64,000 nt of DNA, taken from positions 62,001-126,000 of the forward strand of contig WSYH01000651.1 of NCBI GenBank assembly GCA_036426205.1, read 5' to 3'. The DNA comes from Ascaphus truei (Eukaryota; Chordata; Amphibia; Anura; Ascaphidae). A program made the position numbers and the translations under genes. Positions 9,690 to 21,530 of the stretch are shown piece by piece. The stretch's first letter is position 1. Every line of letters starts with the position of its first letter. Under the pieces are notes generated by a model, which saw only the letters and a list, made by a program, of their open reading frames with translations, was not told where the DNA came from and made no database searches.

Positions 9690-12600
9690 AAAAAAAAATT
9701 TTCAAATAGTTTTATTAGGCAATTATATAATATACATACATCGTACAACTTGTATAGCCTAATAAAGAAACATTTTGGTTTTAGGGAGAGAAGTGGCAAA
9801 AATAATTGCCATAGAGGAGAGGCCTTCTGAGAGAAAAGAAGGCTTGAAAAAGAAAGGGAAACGAGGGAAAGGATTGAAGGGATAGGTGGAGGGGGGAGGG
9901 AGAGGAGAGGTACCCTCCCCAGTCGCCGAGTATCGAAGTCTAATAGATTAGGTTTGAGGTCGAGGTGACATGGACCACTTTTTTTTTTTAAATTTAATAC
10001 TCTCGATTTTTTGTTCATTATGTCGGGATTTATCTTATCTTATAAAATTATCCAGGGTTCCCAGACTTTATAGAAAGCTGTTGTATTGTGCTTAAGGAGA
10101 GCAGTTAGCTTTTCCATGAGCATCACCTCATTGATACTCTTTTTTATCATTCCTTTGGAGGGGATGGTTAATTTCCTCCAGGAGGCCGCTATTTCGCACC
10201 TCGCCGCTGTGGTAATGAAGGAGATTAATTTCCTAACTGGTCGGTCAATTTCTTTCATTGGCCTGGCCAGTAGGTAGGTCAGTGGATCAGTAGGTATTTC
10301 AAGGTCAGTGACCTCTTTTATTAACATTTGAACCGTGACCCAATATTTCTTAATTTCTGGACATGTCCACCAAATGTGGGCCATATCTCCCTTTTGTCCA
10401 CAGCCTCTCCAACAGAGGTCGGATGCCAGAGGGTAGATTTGTTGTAATCTCACTGGGGTAAGATACCAGTAGAATAACATTTTGTAAATGTTCTCCTTCG
10501 TTGTGGTACATATAGAAGTTTCTGAGGCTGCTTCCCATATATCTTCCCAGTCCTCTCTGTCAATACTTATGTTCAAATCTGCTGCCCATTTGAGCATATA
10601 GTCATGGTTTGGAGGGTCCGCTCATATCTCCAATTCAGTGTAAATTTTTGATATTAGACCTTTTTGGTCAGTATTGACTCTGCAAACTTGGTGAGAGGGG
10701 GAAATTCTGGCGATATTTTTTGAGTGAAGTGTCTAATTTGGAGATATTTAAATGTGTCCAATTCTGGTATTTCATATTTAGCACGCAAATCTTGGTAGCT
10801 CAGGAGCTTCCCTAGGCTCAATAGATCCGCAATCGTCCCAACCCCCTTCAGTTTTAATTGATCGAACAGTCTGGATCCACAACCGGGAGGAAATTTAGGA
10901 TTATTAAAGATTGGCGTAAGTTGTGAGCTGGTGGAGGAGAGCCTATATCTAGTCTTAGATTTCAGCCAAACCTCCCAGGTATGTTTTGTCGCCCCCAACT
11001 CAAATTTGTGTGAATGCATATCTCTTCTCGTTCCGTGTTCCAGAGGCATGCTGGCAGTGAAGGCATTTTGGAATAGTGAGACTCTATTTCAAGCCAGCAG
11101 TGCTGGGTTGGGTCTGTATTTCACAGTACCGCTTGTTTTAATTGGGCAGCTTGGTAATATTTATGTATATCTGGGACGCCCATGCCCCCCCTTGCTATTG
11201 GTGACAGTAATACTGATCTAGCGACTCTGGGCCTTTTGCCCTGCCAAATAAAATTAAACAGTCTATTTTGGATGTTTTTCAGTTCAGAGCCAGGAATATG
11301 GATCGGAAGTGTTTGAAAAAAATATAATAGTCTAGGGAGTATATTCATCTTTATCGAAATCATTCTTCCGATCCAAGAAATCTGGTAACCTTCCCATTTA
11401 TCCAGATCTTTTTTAATTTTCCCAAATAGGGCTGGATAGTTATGTTGATATAAAGATTGGTAGTTCTTCGATACATTTACTCCCAAATATTTAATGCACG
11501 AAGAACTCCATCTATAACTGAAATTCAGTTTCAGCAGTTTCTTTTCTGACTCTGAGAGACTTAGATTAAGGGCTTCAGATTTTTCGTTGTTTATTTTATA
11601 TCCAGATATTTTGCCAAAGTCTACCAGTTTCCTTTGAAGGTTAGAAAGGGAAGTTTGGGGTCTGGTTAGGGTCAGGATAATGTCATTAGCAAATAGAGAG
11701 ATTTTGTAATTAGTTTTCCCAATTATTATGCCCTGAATATTTGTGTTATTTCGTATTTTAGACGCTAGAGGTTCAATTGTGAGAGCAAAAAGAAGGGGGG
11801 ACAAGGGACAGCCCTGCCTCGTGCTATTTTTGATATGGAACCGGTCCAGAATTTCCGCCAGGGAGTCTAACAATGGCAGACGGGTTCTGGTAGAGAGCTC
11901 GAACTCCCTCTAGGAAAGAGTCCTTAAAACCAAATTTCTTTAAGGTGTTGTCGAGATATAGCCAGTCAATTCGATCAAATGCCTTCTCTGCGTCTAAGCT
12001 CAGTAGCATTGCTTTGGTACCTGTTAGATGAACATGGTCGATTATGTTAATTATCTTACGGGTGTTGTCTGAGGCTTGGCGCCCTGAAACAAACCCAACC
12101 TGGTCAATATTTATTAATCTAGGTAAAATGGGATTCAGTCTGTTCGCCAATATTTTACTATATAGTTTAAGATCATTATTCAGGAGGGAGATTGGCCTAT
12201 AGCTTCCACATTGTGTCAGATCTTTCCCTTCTTTGTGTATGATGGCTACATTAGCTATGGACATTGATGATGGGATTGGGTTTCCCTCCGTAAATGAGTT
12301 AAACAAATTTAGTAAATAGGTGGACAGTATTGGTAGGAATTTCTTATAATAGACTATCGTAAAGCCAACAGGGCCCGGCGTTTTGCAGATTTTTAGTGAT
12401 TTCACAGCGGCAGAAAATTTGTCCTTCGATATTTTGGCATTAAGTAAGGAATTTTCCTCCTCTGTTAGTGAGGGGAGTCGACAATCGTCTAGGTAATTTA
12501 TAATTGTCTCTAACCCTGTGGATTCTGGAGCCCCATTCCGGGTCCTCAGGTTATATAGTTTAGTATAGAATTTGGTAAATTCTTCTGCTATTTTCTTTTC

Positions 12601-13868
12601 ATTATATAATATCTTGCCAGACTTATTTTTGATCGCAGTTATTTGAGATCTTTTTTGTATACCTCGTAACTTACTGGCAAGAAGTCTGTCGGCCTTGTTG
12701 CCTTTATCGTAATACCTCTGGCTAGTCCATTTGAGGGCTTTTTCTACATTCTCTAATTGAATTTGCTTTAACTCGTTTCTGGTTATGGTCAATGTTTTAT
12801 AGATTTTCTTTGAGGGGTTAGATTTGTGTTGGTGCTCTAATTTAATAATTTTGTCTGTTAACTCCTTGAGTAGTTTTGCTTTAATTTTCTTCCTGTGGGA
12901 AGCAATTGAGATAAAATTGCCCCTGATTGCGGCCTTTGGGCTTCCCACAGAATCGCTGGGGATGTGACAGATCCAAAATTAAGTCTAAAATAGTCCTTGA
13001 GAGCTTTTTTGATCTCCCTCTCCACTTCTGGATGATTTAGTAAGGAATCGTTTAATTTCCAACTATAAGAGGTTAACTTCACAAATGGAATAGAGAGGGT
13101 TAGGGTAACAGGTGCGTGGTCTGACCACGTAATTGGGCCAATATCTGAAGTGGAGGTGGCCTCTAAGACGTTCTTGGTTGCCAGAAAGTAGTCTATATGC
13201 GAATAAGTCTGGTGAGGGGCCGAGTAAAAGGTAAAATCCTTTTGTCCCTGATGTTGGGCTCCCCAAATGTCTATCAGGGAAAACTCCTTTATGATATCTT
13301 TAAACTTTCCCCCAGTTTTTTGGGATTGGGCAGAGTGTGGGCGGCCCGGGACAAATGATTTATCTTTGGTGGGGTTCACTACCATATTTAGGTCCCCACC
13401 TATTATTATTGAGGACAGATACCCGGGATCCACCTCCTCTAATACTTTTTTAAGTAAGTCTGTTTGGTTCTCGTTTGGAGCATAAAGGTTTATTAGGGCG
13501 ATCGCCGATCCGGAGAGAGAGCCATATACCACTAGAAATCTACCCTCTGGATCCGTTATTGTTTTTGTTAAATTGAATTGAGTTCCTTGTCGAATTAGAA
13601 TTGCGACTCCTCGCTTTTTACTACTAAATGATGAGGAAAAACTCATCGGAAATACATTTTGAAATGTTTTAAGCGGGTCTTGAGATGTAAAATGCGTCTC
13701 CTGGAGGAATAAAATATCTCCACCGGATTTTTTCATATCCTGTAGAGCTAGTCTCCTTTTCCTATTATTTTGTAGCCCTTTTACATATAGAGATACCAGC
13801 TTAATTGCTGATTGGTTAGCCATAGGGTCTATATTTCGCATGGGGCTTTGAGACCTCTTCCTTCCCAC
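9690..13868 (-). pseudogene. L1-group LINE ORF2 (endonuclease, RT, zinc knuckle), decayed
   Basis: From 13868 downward: an APE-type endonuclease (LFLQETHF, GVAILIRQGT, IIGGDLNMV, SHIDYFLA, WSDHAPVTL; 13868-12900), reverse transcriptase (YRPISLLNNDLKLYSKILAN, LSLDAEKAFDRIDW, QGCPLSPLLFALTIEPLA; 12950-11120) and a C-terminal CX3CX7HX4C knuckle (CWRGCGQKGDMAHIWWTC, about 10400). At least three frame changes (near 12900, 11850 and 10600-11120) break it. The catalytic FADD box reads FAND (about 11690), so the first aspartate of the pair is lost. Positions 9690-10039 are 3' untranslated sequence. The element begins near 17110 and is otherwise close to full length. Confidence 0.9.
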
Positions 13869-14139
13869 TAGGGAGGTCCTGCTTAAATTCCCAAAAGGCC
13901 CACAGCCATTTAGTTTGTGTACTGGTGGAGACCACTGTTAAGACTACGTTGATCTCGGCTGACCAGGGTGGGGGGAGAGGGCATGTGGCGGGGGGAAGAA
14001 GGCCTGCTGGGACAGTGTCAGCAGGGGTGAGAGAAGAGAGAACGTAGTCCTATATAAGGCCTTAAAAGCTTTTAGGGCTTAAGGCCCTTGGGGGGTAAAT
14101 ACGGTGGCAACAACCAGCGGGTATTAAAGGGAAGTAAGA
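13869..14139 (-). other. L1-group inter-ORF region
   Basis: Continuous with ORF2; short reading frames only. Confidence 0.4.
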
Positions 14140-15060
14140 CAGTGGGGTGGCGAAGGGGGGAGAGGGGGAGGGGGTAGAGGAGCAGGGAGGGGACAGTGTG
14201 TTGAGCATCAGGTAGATATTTTACATATAAAACGATAAGGTAACAGTACACTGAGGTTGTTATAGAAAATATCTCATAGCTTGATTTTAACCAAAGAACA
14301 CCACAGATCCTTTAATCGTGTAGTCTAACATTTTCTCGTTGTTTTTTAAGACGACAGTGTTAGATAAATTCCAACTGGGGGAATCTGCTCAGAGGGGAGG
14401 AGGGGAAGAGGGTGGGAAGGGGAGAGGGGAGATGGGGGGGGTGGGGGGAGAGGGGGAGGGGTGGTGGGGAGGGGGGGGGGGGAGGGGGGGGGGGGGGGGA
14501 GAAGGGAGGGGACAAGGTGTTGAACGTTAGTCGGATGTCTTGTAATTTGAAACAATTAGACAACCGTGTCCTGGAGTTATTATAGTAAGTGTTCGGGAGT
14601 TCTTTAACCGTTTAGTCTTACATGTTTCCATTGTTGTTTAAGCTGACAAAGTCGGATGAAAATGCACATACATCTTATATGCAGAAATAAGCCAGAACTC
14701 TTTCGGATGGGAGAGGTAGGGGAGATGGGAAGGGGGGGGGGGGGGGGAAAGAAAGGTGGGGGGGAGGGGAGGGGGGAAAGGGGGGGAGTGGAGGGGGGAA
14801 AGGGGGGGGTGGGAGGGGGGGAGGGCGGGGGGGAAAAGGGGGGAGGTTGGGATTAATAACATGGTGTGGGCTTACATAGTTTGTTAGTTTTTACTTGTTT
14901 CTACCAATGGTTTAGCCCACGAAACATATCAGTTCAAACCTGTAGAGGGGGGAGGGGAATGGAGGGGGGGAAACGAGGGGGGAATGGGGGGGGGGCCACG
15001 AGGAAGGAAATAAGGGGGGGGGAGATAGTGTAGGGAGACAGTGTAGGGAGATCGCTTCAA
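14140..15060. repeat. degenerate ~300-bp tandem units, each with a long G-run
   Basis: Three G-rich tracts (about 14150-14190/14390-14510, 14725-14840, 14945-15025) alternate with unique-looking spacers. The spacers at 14290-14360 and 14600-14655 share CTTTAAYCGT, TTTAGTCT and TTGTTTAAG, so the arrangement is an old tandem duplication. The plus strand is G-rich, meaning the LINE sense strand is C-rich. Confidence 0.6.
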
Positions 15061-15107
15061 CTTTAGCCTTTATTATCATAGTAACATTTTCGGGAGGGAG
15101 CATATGT

Positions 15108-15153
15108 ATTACTTCCTGGTAAAATATTTTATAAATAAATAAATAAATAAATA
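15108..15153 (+). repeat. L2 3'-tail fragment
   Basis: TATTACTTCCTGG, TAAAATATTTTATAAATAAA and a (TAAA)n tail match the 3' ends of the L2 copies at about 21490-21530 and 59190-59235. Confidence 0.75.
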
Positions 15154-16009
15154 TATGCACTTCTGGGAGTCAAGTCTCGCGGTAGTAAACCTCCCTCCCC
15201 TGGATCACACGGGAACAAAACCTGGCATTGGAAGGCAAGTAATAAGGGGACACGGGAAACCAACTTCTTGTTCGAGGGGACCGGCCCCTCATTTAGGGGA
15301 ATTATTTACTGAGCGCCTCGTTTTTTTTTTTTTTTTTAACAGGTGAGGAGGAAACATTGGTGGGAACATAAAAACAACAGGATAAGTAAAACCTAGGCAC
15401 GGAAAACCTAAACTCTGACTCGGCTCTCAACATAAATCAAAAGACACTGCTAGAAAGGGTTTGTTAGGTATTATTCATAGAGGGGTCATTGGTTTAACGT
15501 GTGCAGAGAGTTTGTTAGCCCACTGCTACCATGAGCCGGACCGGTATGGGACTTCCCCCTCCCTTCTCCCTTGGACCCACCAACCGTCTGTTGCCTCATA
15601 CTCCGGCGATCTCCAACAGGGTCTCTTCTCTTTTTGGGTCTCTGGGAGTGGATCTTCTTAGGAAAGCAGAGGCCCAGGCTTCAGGTAAGCTCCCCCTTCC
15701 TCCCCCCTCTTAAAACACCGCGCAAGCTGGCGGAGTGGGCAATTTTTATTCCTCAGTGTCGTGTTGGTTAACGGGCCCCCTCTCATTGATATTAGGATCC
15801 GGTAGCAGGCCCAATTTGGACACCTTGGGAATTCTCTAGGGGGGACATCTAGGAACCAGAGTCCCCGGGGCATTAACTCCGATCCTCAGGGGGTGTCATC
15901 CACGGTTTCTCGACAGGAAGGAGCTCTGTTGTAGCCGAGTCAGGGCACCAATTAGGTGAGTGCTTTACTTGTGTGTGGGTTGGTGGAGAGCTGCAATTCT
16001 CACGGAGGC
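15154..16009 (-). other. L1-group sequence between ORF1 and ORF2, no clear frame
   Basis: It lies between the two recognised ORFs and includes a T16 run at 15321. Short plus-strand frames around 15530-15770 carry no motif. Confidence 0.35.
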
Positions 16010-16822
16010 TCAGGCAGGGCCACCCCTGCTCTCCTCTGCCTCAGTGCTCGTCGCAACATCTGACCACGATGACAGGGGGGTCAGACCCAATGCTCGGGCG
16101 AACGGGAGCATATCCTCTGGGTGGCGTAGAGTGAAGAACTTCCCTCCTTTATTAGCGATGAGCTTGAATGGAAATCCCCAACGATATCTCACTCCATTTT
16201 CACGGAGTAAGGTGGTCAGGGGCTTCAATTCTCTCCGGCGGTTTATGGTGAGCTTCGAGAGGTCATTAAACAACTGTAGAGGTTCTTCTTGGAAGGTTAG
16301 GGAGTCTCTTCCTCGGCAGGCCGCAATGATTTTCTCTTTTGCTAAGTAGCTGTGGAGTCTTACAATGATGTCACGTCTTCATTTGGGGTCGTCTGATCTC
16401 GGCCCCAGGGCGCGGTGGGCTCTATCGATGTCCAGATCTTTTACCTCGATGTCTCCACATATCATGGTAAACAGGTCGAGGAGATATGGTCGGATTTGAT
16501 CGTCCGAGACCGCTTCAGGAACGTTACGAGCACGTAAGTTCTGCCACCTGTCACGATTTTCTTGGTCCTCTAGACTCTCTTTGAGGTTTAGTATTTCCTC
16601 TCCCAGACGTGCAATCTCCTCTTCTGCCTCCATCTGTCGGGAAAGGGACCCCCCCAGTTTATTCTCGACCTCCGTCGTCCTCGCTGTCCGGCTTGTGATC
16701 TCTTGTTTGAAATCTCTTACTGCCTCTTTCAAGTCTGTTTGGAGGGACGTGTAAACTTTAGTGTGCATAGAGGCAAGAAGCTCCTCCAAGTATGCCCATG
16801 TTACGGGTTCCTCTGCTTCCAT
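16010..16822 (-). pseudogene. L1-group LINE ORF1 (coiled coil + RRM + C-terminal domain)
   Basis: This is the RNA-binding ORF1 protein of the LINE whose ORF2 lies at 9690-13868. The start MEAEEPVTWAYLEEL at 16822 leads into a heptad-like coiled coil (LSRQMEAEEEIARLGEEI), the RRM signature NRDRWQNLRARNVPE and then DRAHRALGPRSDDPK. A TGA at about 16379-16381 interrupts the frame. The same frame continues RRDIIVRLHSYLAKEKI and, near the end, RENGVRYRWGFPFKL and EDMLPFARALGL (C-terminal domain). One nonsense change is the main visible lesion. The length, about 270 codons, suits the family. Confidence 0.85.
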
Positions 16823-17115
16823 GTTTCCTCCTGCTTGTGATCTGCCGCTCGATATTGCTGCTTAGCCGCGTGCTCCGCCGTCATCTTGGGTTTCGCCAGG
16901 TTCCTCCAGTCTCTTCTGAGATGACGAGAAGTATTTCGAAACAGCCTGGTTAGCTGTTTTTTTTCAGTTTATTAGACATTCTCCGTCTTTAATGCTTCTT
17001 AGGGAGCCAGAAAAGTTGGTAGGTTTTGAAGGGAAAAGTGGTGATTGTTGATTTGCGAGAGGGTCCACGGAGCTCCTCACCTACCCGACCATACTCGCTG
17101 ACGTCACCAGAAGCC
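16823..17115 (-). other. 5' leader of the L1-group element
   Basis: GC-rich sequence upstream of ORF1 on the minus strand, ending near TGACGTCACCAGAAG at about 17100. Its upstream neighbour is the L2 fragment starting about 17245. Confidence 0.5.
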
Positions 17116-17244
17116 CCCTATTTTTTGTTTTTTTAAAGTATTTTGTGGAAATAAAATAAATAGTTACATGGCCAATTGACATTGTGGTAAGGACCTGCCT
17201 CCATATTTACATTTCATGACCGAGTATTTTTGACATTGACATCA

Positions 17245-17434
17245 TGTAATACTAGCCTAGCCCCTGTTACTAGTTTCAGATATTTGGGCATATGGTTTGA
17301 CTCCCATTAAACATTTGGTTTGCACATTGATACCCTGACATCCAAAACCTATCCTAAACTAGGTGTACTTTATAGGAACAAATCCTCCCTAAGTCTGCTG
17401 GTCAAAAAGTGCATCGCACAACAGATGCTGATGC
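17245..17434 (+). repeat. L2 LINE fragment, left part split by CR1
   Basis: It matches the RT carboxy-terminal region of the L2 copies at 20700-20890 and 58390-58570 (CCCTGTTACTAG, TTTGACTCCCATTAAACATT, GGAACAAATCCTCCCTAAGT). It stops at TGATGC (17429-17434). The copy continues at 19567, which begins with the same TGATGC. Confidence 0.85.
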
Positions 17435-19566
17435 AGATGCCACAACCTCCATATTAATGAACAATTGGTTATTTGAGGAAGTTCATAAGCGACTTGAAAA
17501 ATGTAAAGTAAACAAGGCATCTGGCCCCGATGGCATACATCCAAGAGTTCTCAAGCAGTTAAGTTCATTAGTAGCTAAACCATTACATTTAATATTCAAG
17601 GACTCCATTTCCACAGGCTCAGTACCACAAGATTGGTGTAAAGCAGATGTGGTGCCTATATTTAAAAAGGCAGATACACTGCCGACACGCTTTATTGCGC
17701 ATCGGCCAGATCCGCAAGCCGGGAGATTTCCCGGCTTGCTAGTGGCCGCCCCTCGGCGTGCGACGCGCGGTCACGCGTCTTCGGGAGCCTGCGCCCCCTG
17801 CACGCGCGTCCAGGGCTCCCCGAGGGAGCCCTGGTGTCCCGCGATCGCGGGACGGCGGCAGGGGGTTCCGGGGGACCCGGCGGACCCGGCAGCGGTAGGG
17901 AGAGCGCCCCGATCGGAGGGCGCTCTTCCGCTGCTTCGGCGCGCGCCCGTCACCCTCGGGCGCGCGCCAGACTACTGCTGCGGCCAAGAACGGGCAAATG
18001 CTCGAATAAACTTGGCTGCAGCAGTAGATCACAACCGAGGAATTACAGACCTGTAAGCCTGACTTCAATAGTGGGGAAACTACTTGAAAGTTTAATACTG
18101 GATAATATTCAGGAATACCTAATGGAAAATACAATAATTAGTAATAATCAGCATGGATTTATGAAGGATAGATCATGCCAAACTAAACGTATTTGTTTCT
18201 TTGAGGAGGTAAGTAAAGAATTTAGACCAGGGTAAAGCAGTTGATGTGGTCTACTTAGATTTTGCAAAGGCTTTTGATACCATTTCACACAAGAGGTTGG
18301 TGTACAAAATAAAGAAAATTGGACTTAGTAATAATATATGCTTCTGGATTAAAAACTGGTTAAAGGACAGAAGAGGGTTGTCATAAATGGAACTTTTTCC
18401 CGGTTGGGCTAAAGTTGTGAGTGGAGTACCTCAGAGATCGGTACTGGGACCCATGCTTTTTAACTTGTTTATTAATGACCTTGAGTTTGGCATCGAGAGC
18501 AAAGTCTCCATCTTTTCTGATGATACTAAATTGTGTAAGGTAATAGAATCAGAGCAGGATGTAATTTCTCTTCAGAAGGACTTGGAGAGACTGGAAATGT
18601 GGGCAGGAAAATTGCAGACGAGGTTTAATACAGATAAATGTAAGGTTATGCATTTGGGATACAAGAATAAACAGGTGACTTACAAATTAAATGGGGATAA
18701 ATTGGGGGAATCCTTGATGGAGAAGGATTTAGGAGTGCTTGTAGACAGCAGTCTTAGCAATAGTGCCCAAAGTCATGCAGTAGCTGCAAAGACAAACAAG
18801 ATCTTATCTTTCATTAAACGGGCAATGGATGGAAGGGAAGTAAACATAATTATGCCCCTTTACAAAGCATTAGTAAGACCACACCTTGAATATGGGGCAC
18901 CACTCCTTAGAAAAGACATTATGGAACTAGAGAGAGTGCAGAGAAGAGCCACCAAATTAATAAAGGGGATTGACAATCTAAGTTATGAGGAGAGGCTAGC
19001 TAAATTAGATCTATTTACATTAGAAAAGAGGCGTCTAAGAGGGGATATGATAACAATATACAAATATATTTGGGGACAATACAAGGAGCTTTCAAAAGAA
19101 CTATTCATCCCACGGGCAGTACAAAGGACACTGGGCCATCCCTTAAGGTTGGAGGAAAGGCAATTTCACTAGCAACAAAGGGAAGGGTTCTTTTCAGTAA
19201 GGGCAATAAAAATGTGGAGTTCATTACCCATGGAGAGTGTAATAGCAGATACAGTACAATAGATTTGTTCAAAAAAAGGTTGGCCATCTTTTTAGATGGG
19301 AAAGGTATACAGGGATATACCAAATAAGTATACATGGGAAGGATGTTGATTCAGGGATTAATCCGATTGCCAATTCTTGGAGTCAGGAAGGAATTTATTT
19401 TCCCCTTATGAGATATCATTTGATATCTGTGGTTTTTTGTTTGCCTTCCTCTAGATCAATAAGTATAGATATAGGATAACGTATCTGTTGTCTAAATTTA
19501 GCATAGGTTAAACTTGATGGACGTACGTCTTTTTTCAACCTCATCTACTATGTAACTATGTAACTA
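17435..19566 (+). pseudogene. CR1 LINE, 5'-truncated, decayed
   Basis: Reverse transcriptase of the CR1 clade: KASGPDGIHPRVLKQL, ADVVPIFKK, then (after a nested miniature element) NYRPVSLTSIVGKLLE, LDFAKAFDTISHKRL, GVPQRSVLGPMLFNLFIND, SIFSDDTKLC, YKALVRPHLEYG, ELERVQRRATKLI and a C-terminal block to about 19325. Frame changes occur near 18225 and 19160. The RT core shows FSDD for FADD and PQR for PQG, so it is not functional. The 3' end is the CR1-type octamer tail (TATGTAAC)n at 19550-19566. It is inserted in an L2 copy with TGATGC duplicated at both ends. Confidence 0.9.
17677..18024. mobile_element. Tc1/mariner-type miniature element inside CR1
   Basis: TA flanks at 17675-17676 and 18025-18026. 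Ends: CACTGCCGACACGCTTTATT on the left, and the reverse complement of the right end begins CTGCTGCAGCCAAGTTTATT. The interior is inverted relative to 4817-5176, with the same TCCAGGGCTCCC and CCGGGAGATTTCCCGG landmarks. Removing it rejoins the CR1 frame from FKKA to GNYRPVSL. Confidence 0.9.
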
Positions 19567-20072
19567 TGATGCCAATTATAGATTATGGGTACCCCAAACT
19601 CACCTTAGAAAACTTGATACCCTCTACAACTAAATATGCCCTCCAATACAACTACAACACACATTACTGCAAAATATTCAAAGAACTAGATTGGTCATGA
19701 CTTGAGTCTAGGCGCAAAGTTCACCTTTCCTGTCTTGCCTTAAAATACTTTCTGGGCAAGCTACCTGCCTATCTGAACAAGCTCCTCACCCCTACCACAT
19801 GCAGCACTTATCATCTGAGATCTTACCGTGCAGCCCAAAACTGCAACAATCTACCGGAGACTCTCACAGTCTTCTTTCAAAACCAAAGCTGTCTCACATT
19901 TTAATATAACCTATATTATCTTTAACTGTGTATGCAATGTGTTGTATATAATGTATAACCCATTTCACTTAATGTAACTATGTATATGTAACCATGTATT
20001 TGTCATCATAACTCTTGAAAACGAGCAGTTACTCTCAATATATTACTTCCTGTTAACAAATTTGATAAATAA
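19567..20072 (+). repeat. L2 LINE fragment, right part
   Basis: Continuation of the L2 copy split by CR1: CTACAACACACATTACTG, GGGCAAGCTACCTGCC, CCTACCACATGCAGCACTTA, ending in AAATTTGATAAATAAATAAA. Confidence 0.85.
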
Positions 20073-20672
20073 ATAAAAATGTTGCTGCAGCTGGTCAAAC
20101 ATACAGTATATTAAGTGCAATGGTTGTAAACTTGTGGAAGGTATCAGAAATAGAAAAAAAATATCTTATTTATATGAGGTTTTTATATGACAGCATGCAA
20201 GTTTTAAATTATAGCTAACATACCTCTCTCTATATATATAACTTATATTCCAGACATGAAGTGGGGAAAAAAGCCAATATAAATAATCAATTATTTACAA
20301 TGGGATAATGTTTAATCAAATGTTTCTGCAGAAGATAGGGTGTACACATATTCAGTCTCTTCTTGCACTGCAGACAGGGTTTATATCTATTTCAGCGTAG
20401 AGTAGATCAGTCTATTTTTACCTTTAGTCTCAGGGCTTCTCTGGTGGATCCAGGCCTAGGCTGTAGTGAGGAGTAGAATAAGTGAAAAAAGGTTGCCAAG
20501 AACATTTAACAGGCTGCTTGCTTTATTGTCATGCAGGATCAATATACCAAACACCATAGACAGAACAGGCTTTCAGTACCTCTCTCATGCAGCAGTTACT
20601 CCTTTGCCTACAGTTCCTCCCCAGACCCAACTTAAACCTGGATAGGAATGGAGTAGGCCCTACTTCCAGCGA
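20073..20672. other. no gene recognised
   Basis: Non-coding spacer between two L2 tails; nothing recognisable. Confidence 0.5.
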
Positions 20673-21530
20673 CTGAGCTCTTGATTAGAACCAACGCTAA
20701 CACCACCCTAACCCCTGTCACTAGTTTTAAATACCTGGGCTTATGGTTTGACTCCCACTTAACATTCGGAATGCACATTGATACCCTGACAACCAAGACC
20801 TATGCCAAACTAGGGGTACTTTACAGGAACAAATCCTCCCTAAGTCTCCTGGTCATAAAGCGTATCGCACAGCAGATACTAATGCCAATTATTGACTATG
20901 GAGACATGGTATACGGCTCGGCACCTCAAACCCACCTTAGCAAACTTGACACCCTCTACAATTCAATTTGTCGTTTTGTTCTCCAATGCAACTACAACAC
21001 ACATCACTGCGAAATGCTCAAAGAACTAGATTGGTCATCACTAGAGTCTAGGCGCAAAGTTCACTTTCCTGTCTTGCCTTTAAATTCTTTATGGGCAAAC
21101 TACCCAGCTATCTGAACAAGCTCCTCACCCCTACCACATGCAGCACTTATCACCTGAGATCAGACTCCAAAAGACTGTTCATGGTACTAAGGCTCAACAA
21201 AGTATCCGGCCGTTCCTCCTTCTCTTACCGTGCACCCCTAAACTGGAACAACCTACCAGGGACTTTCACATCCACCACCAGTTTAAGTTCTTTCAAATCT
21301 AAGGCTGTCTCACATTTTAATCTGGTCTGTAACTGTTTCATACGCTCATAATATACATTTTCTTTAACTGTGCATGCAATGTCTTGTATATAATGTATAC
21401 CCTGTATATTTATGTAACTGCAATTGTAACCAGGTATTATTTGTCTTAACTCTGTGCCCAGGACATACTTGAAAACGGGAGGTAACTCTCAATGTATTAC
21501 TTCCTGGTAAAATATTTTATAAATAAATAC
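20673..21530 (+). pseudogene. L2 LINE 3' portion, 5'-truncated
   Basis: It starts at GACTGAGCTC and encodes the end of the RT and the C-terminal region: SFKYLGLWFDSHLTFGMHID, YAKLGVLYRNKSSLS, IDYGDMVYGSAPQ, LDTLYNSICRFVLQC, a frame slip near 21065-21090, then LTPTTCSTYHLRSDSKRLF and APLNWNNLP. The 3' untranslated region ends with the L2 TTTTATAAATAAATA tail. It lacks the single-base deletion carried by the copy at 58.5 kb and serves as its reference. Confidence 0.9.
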
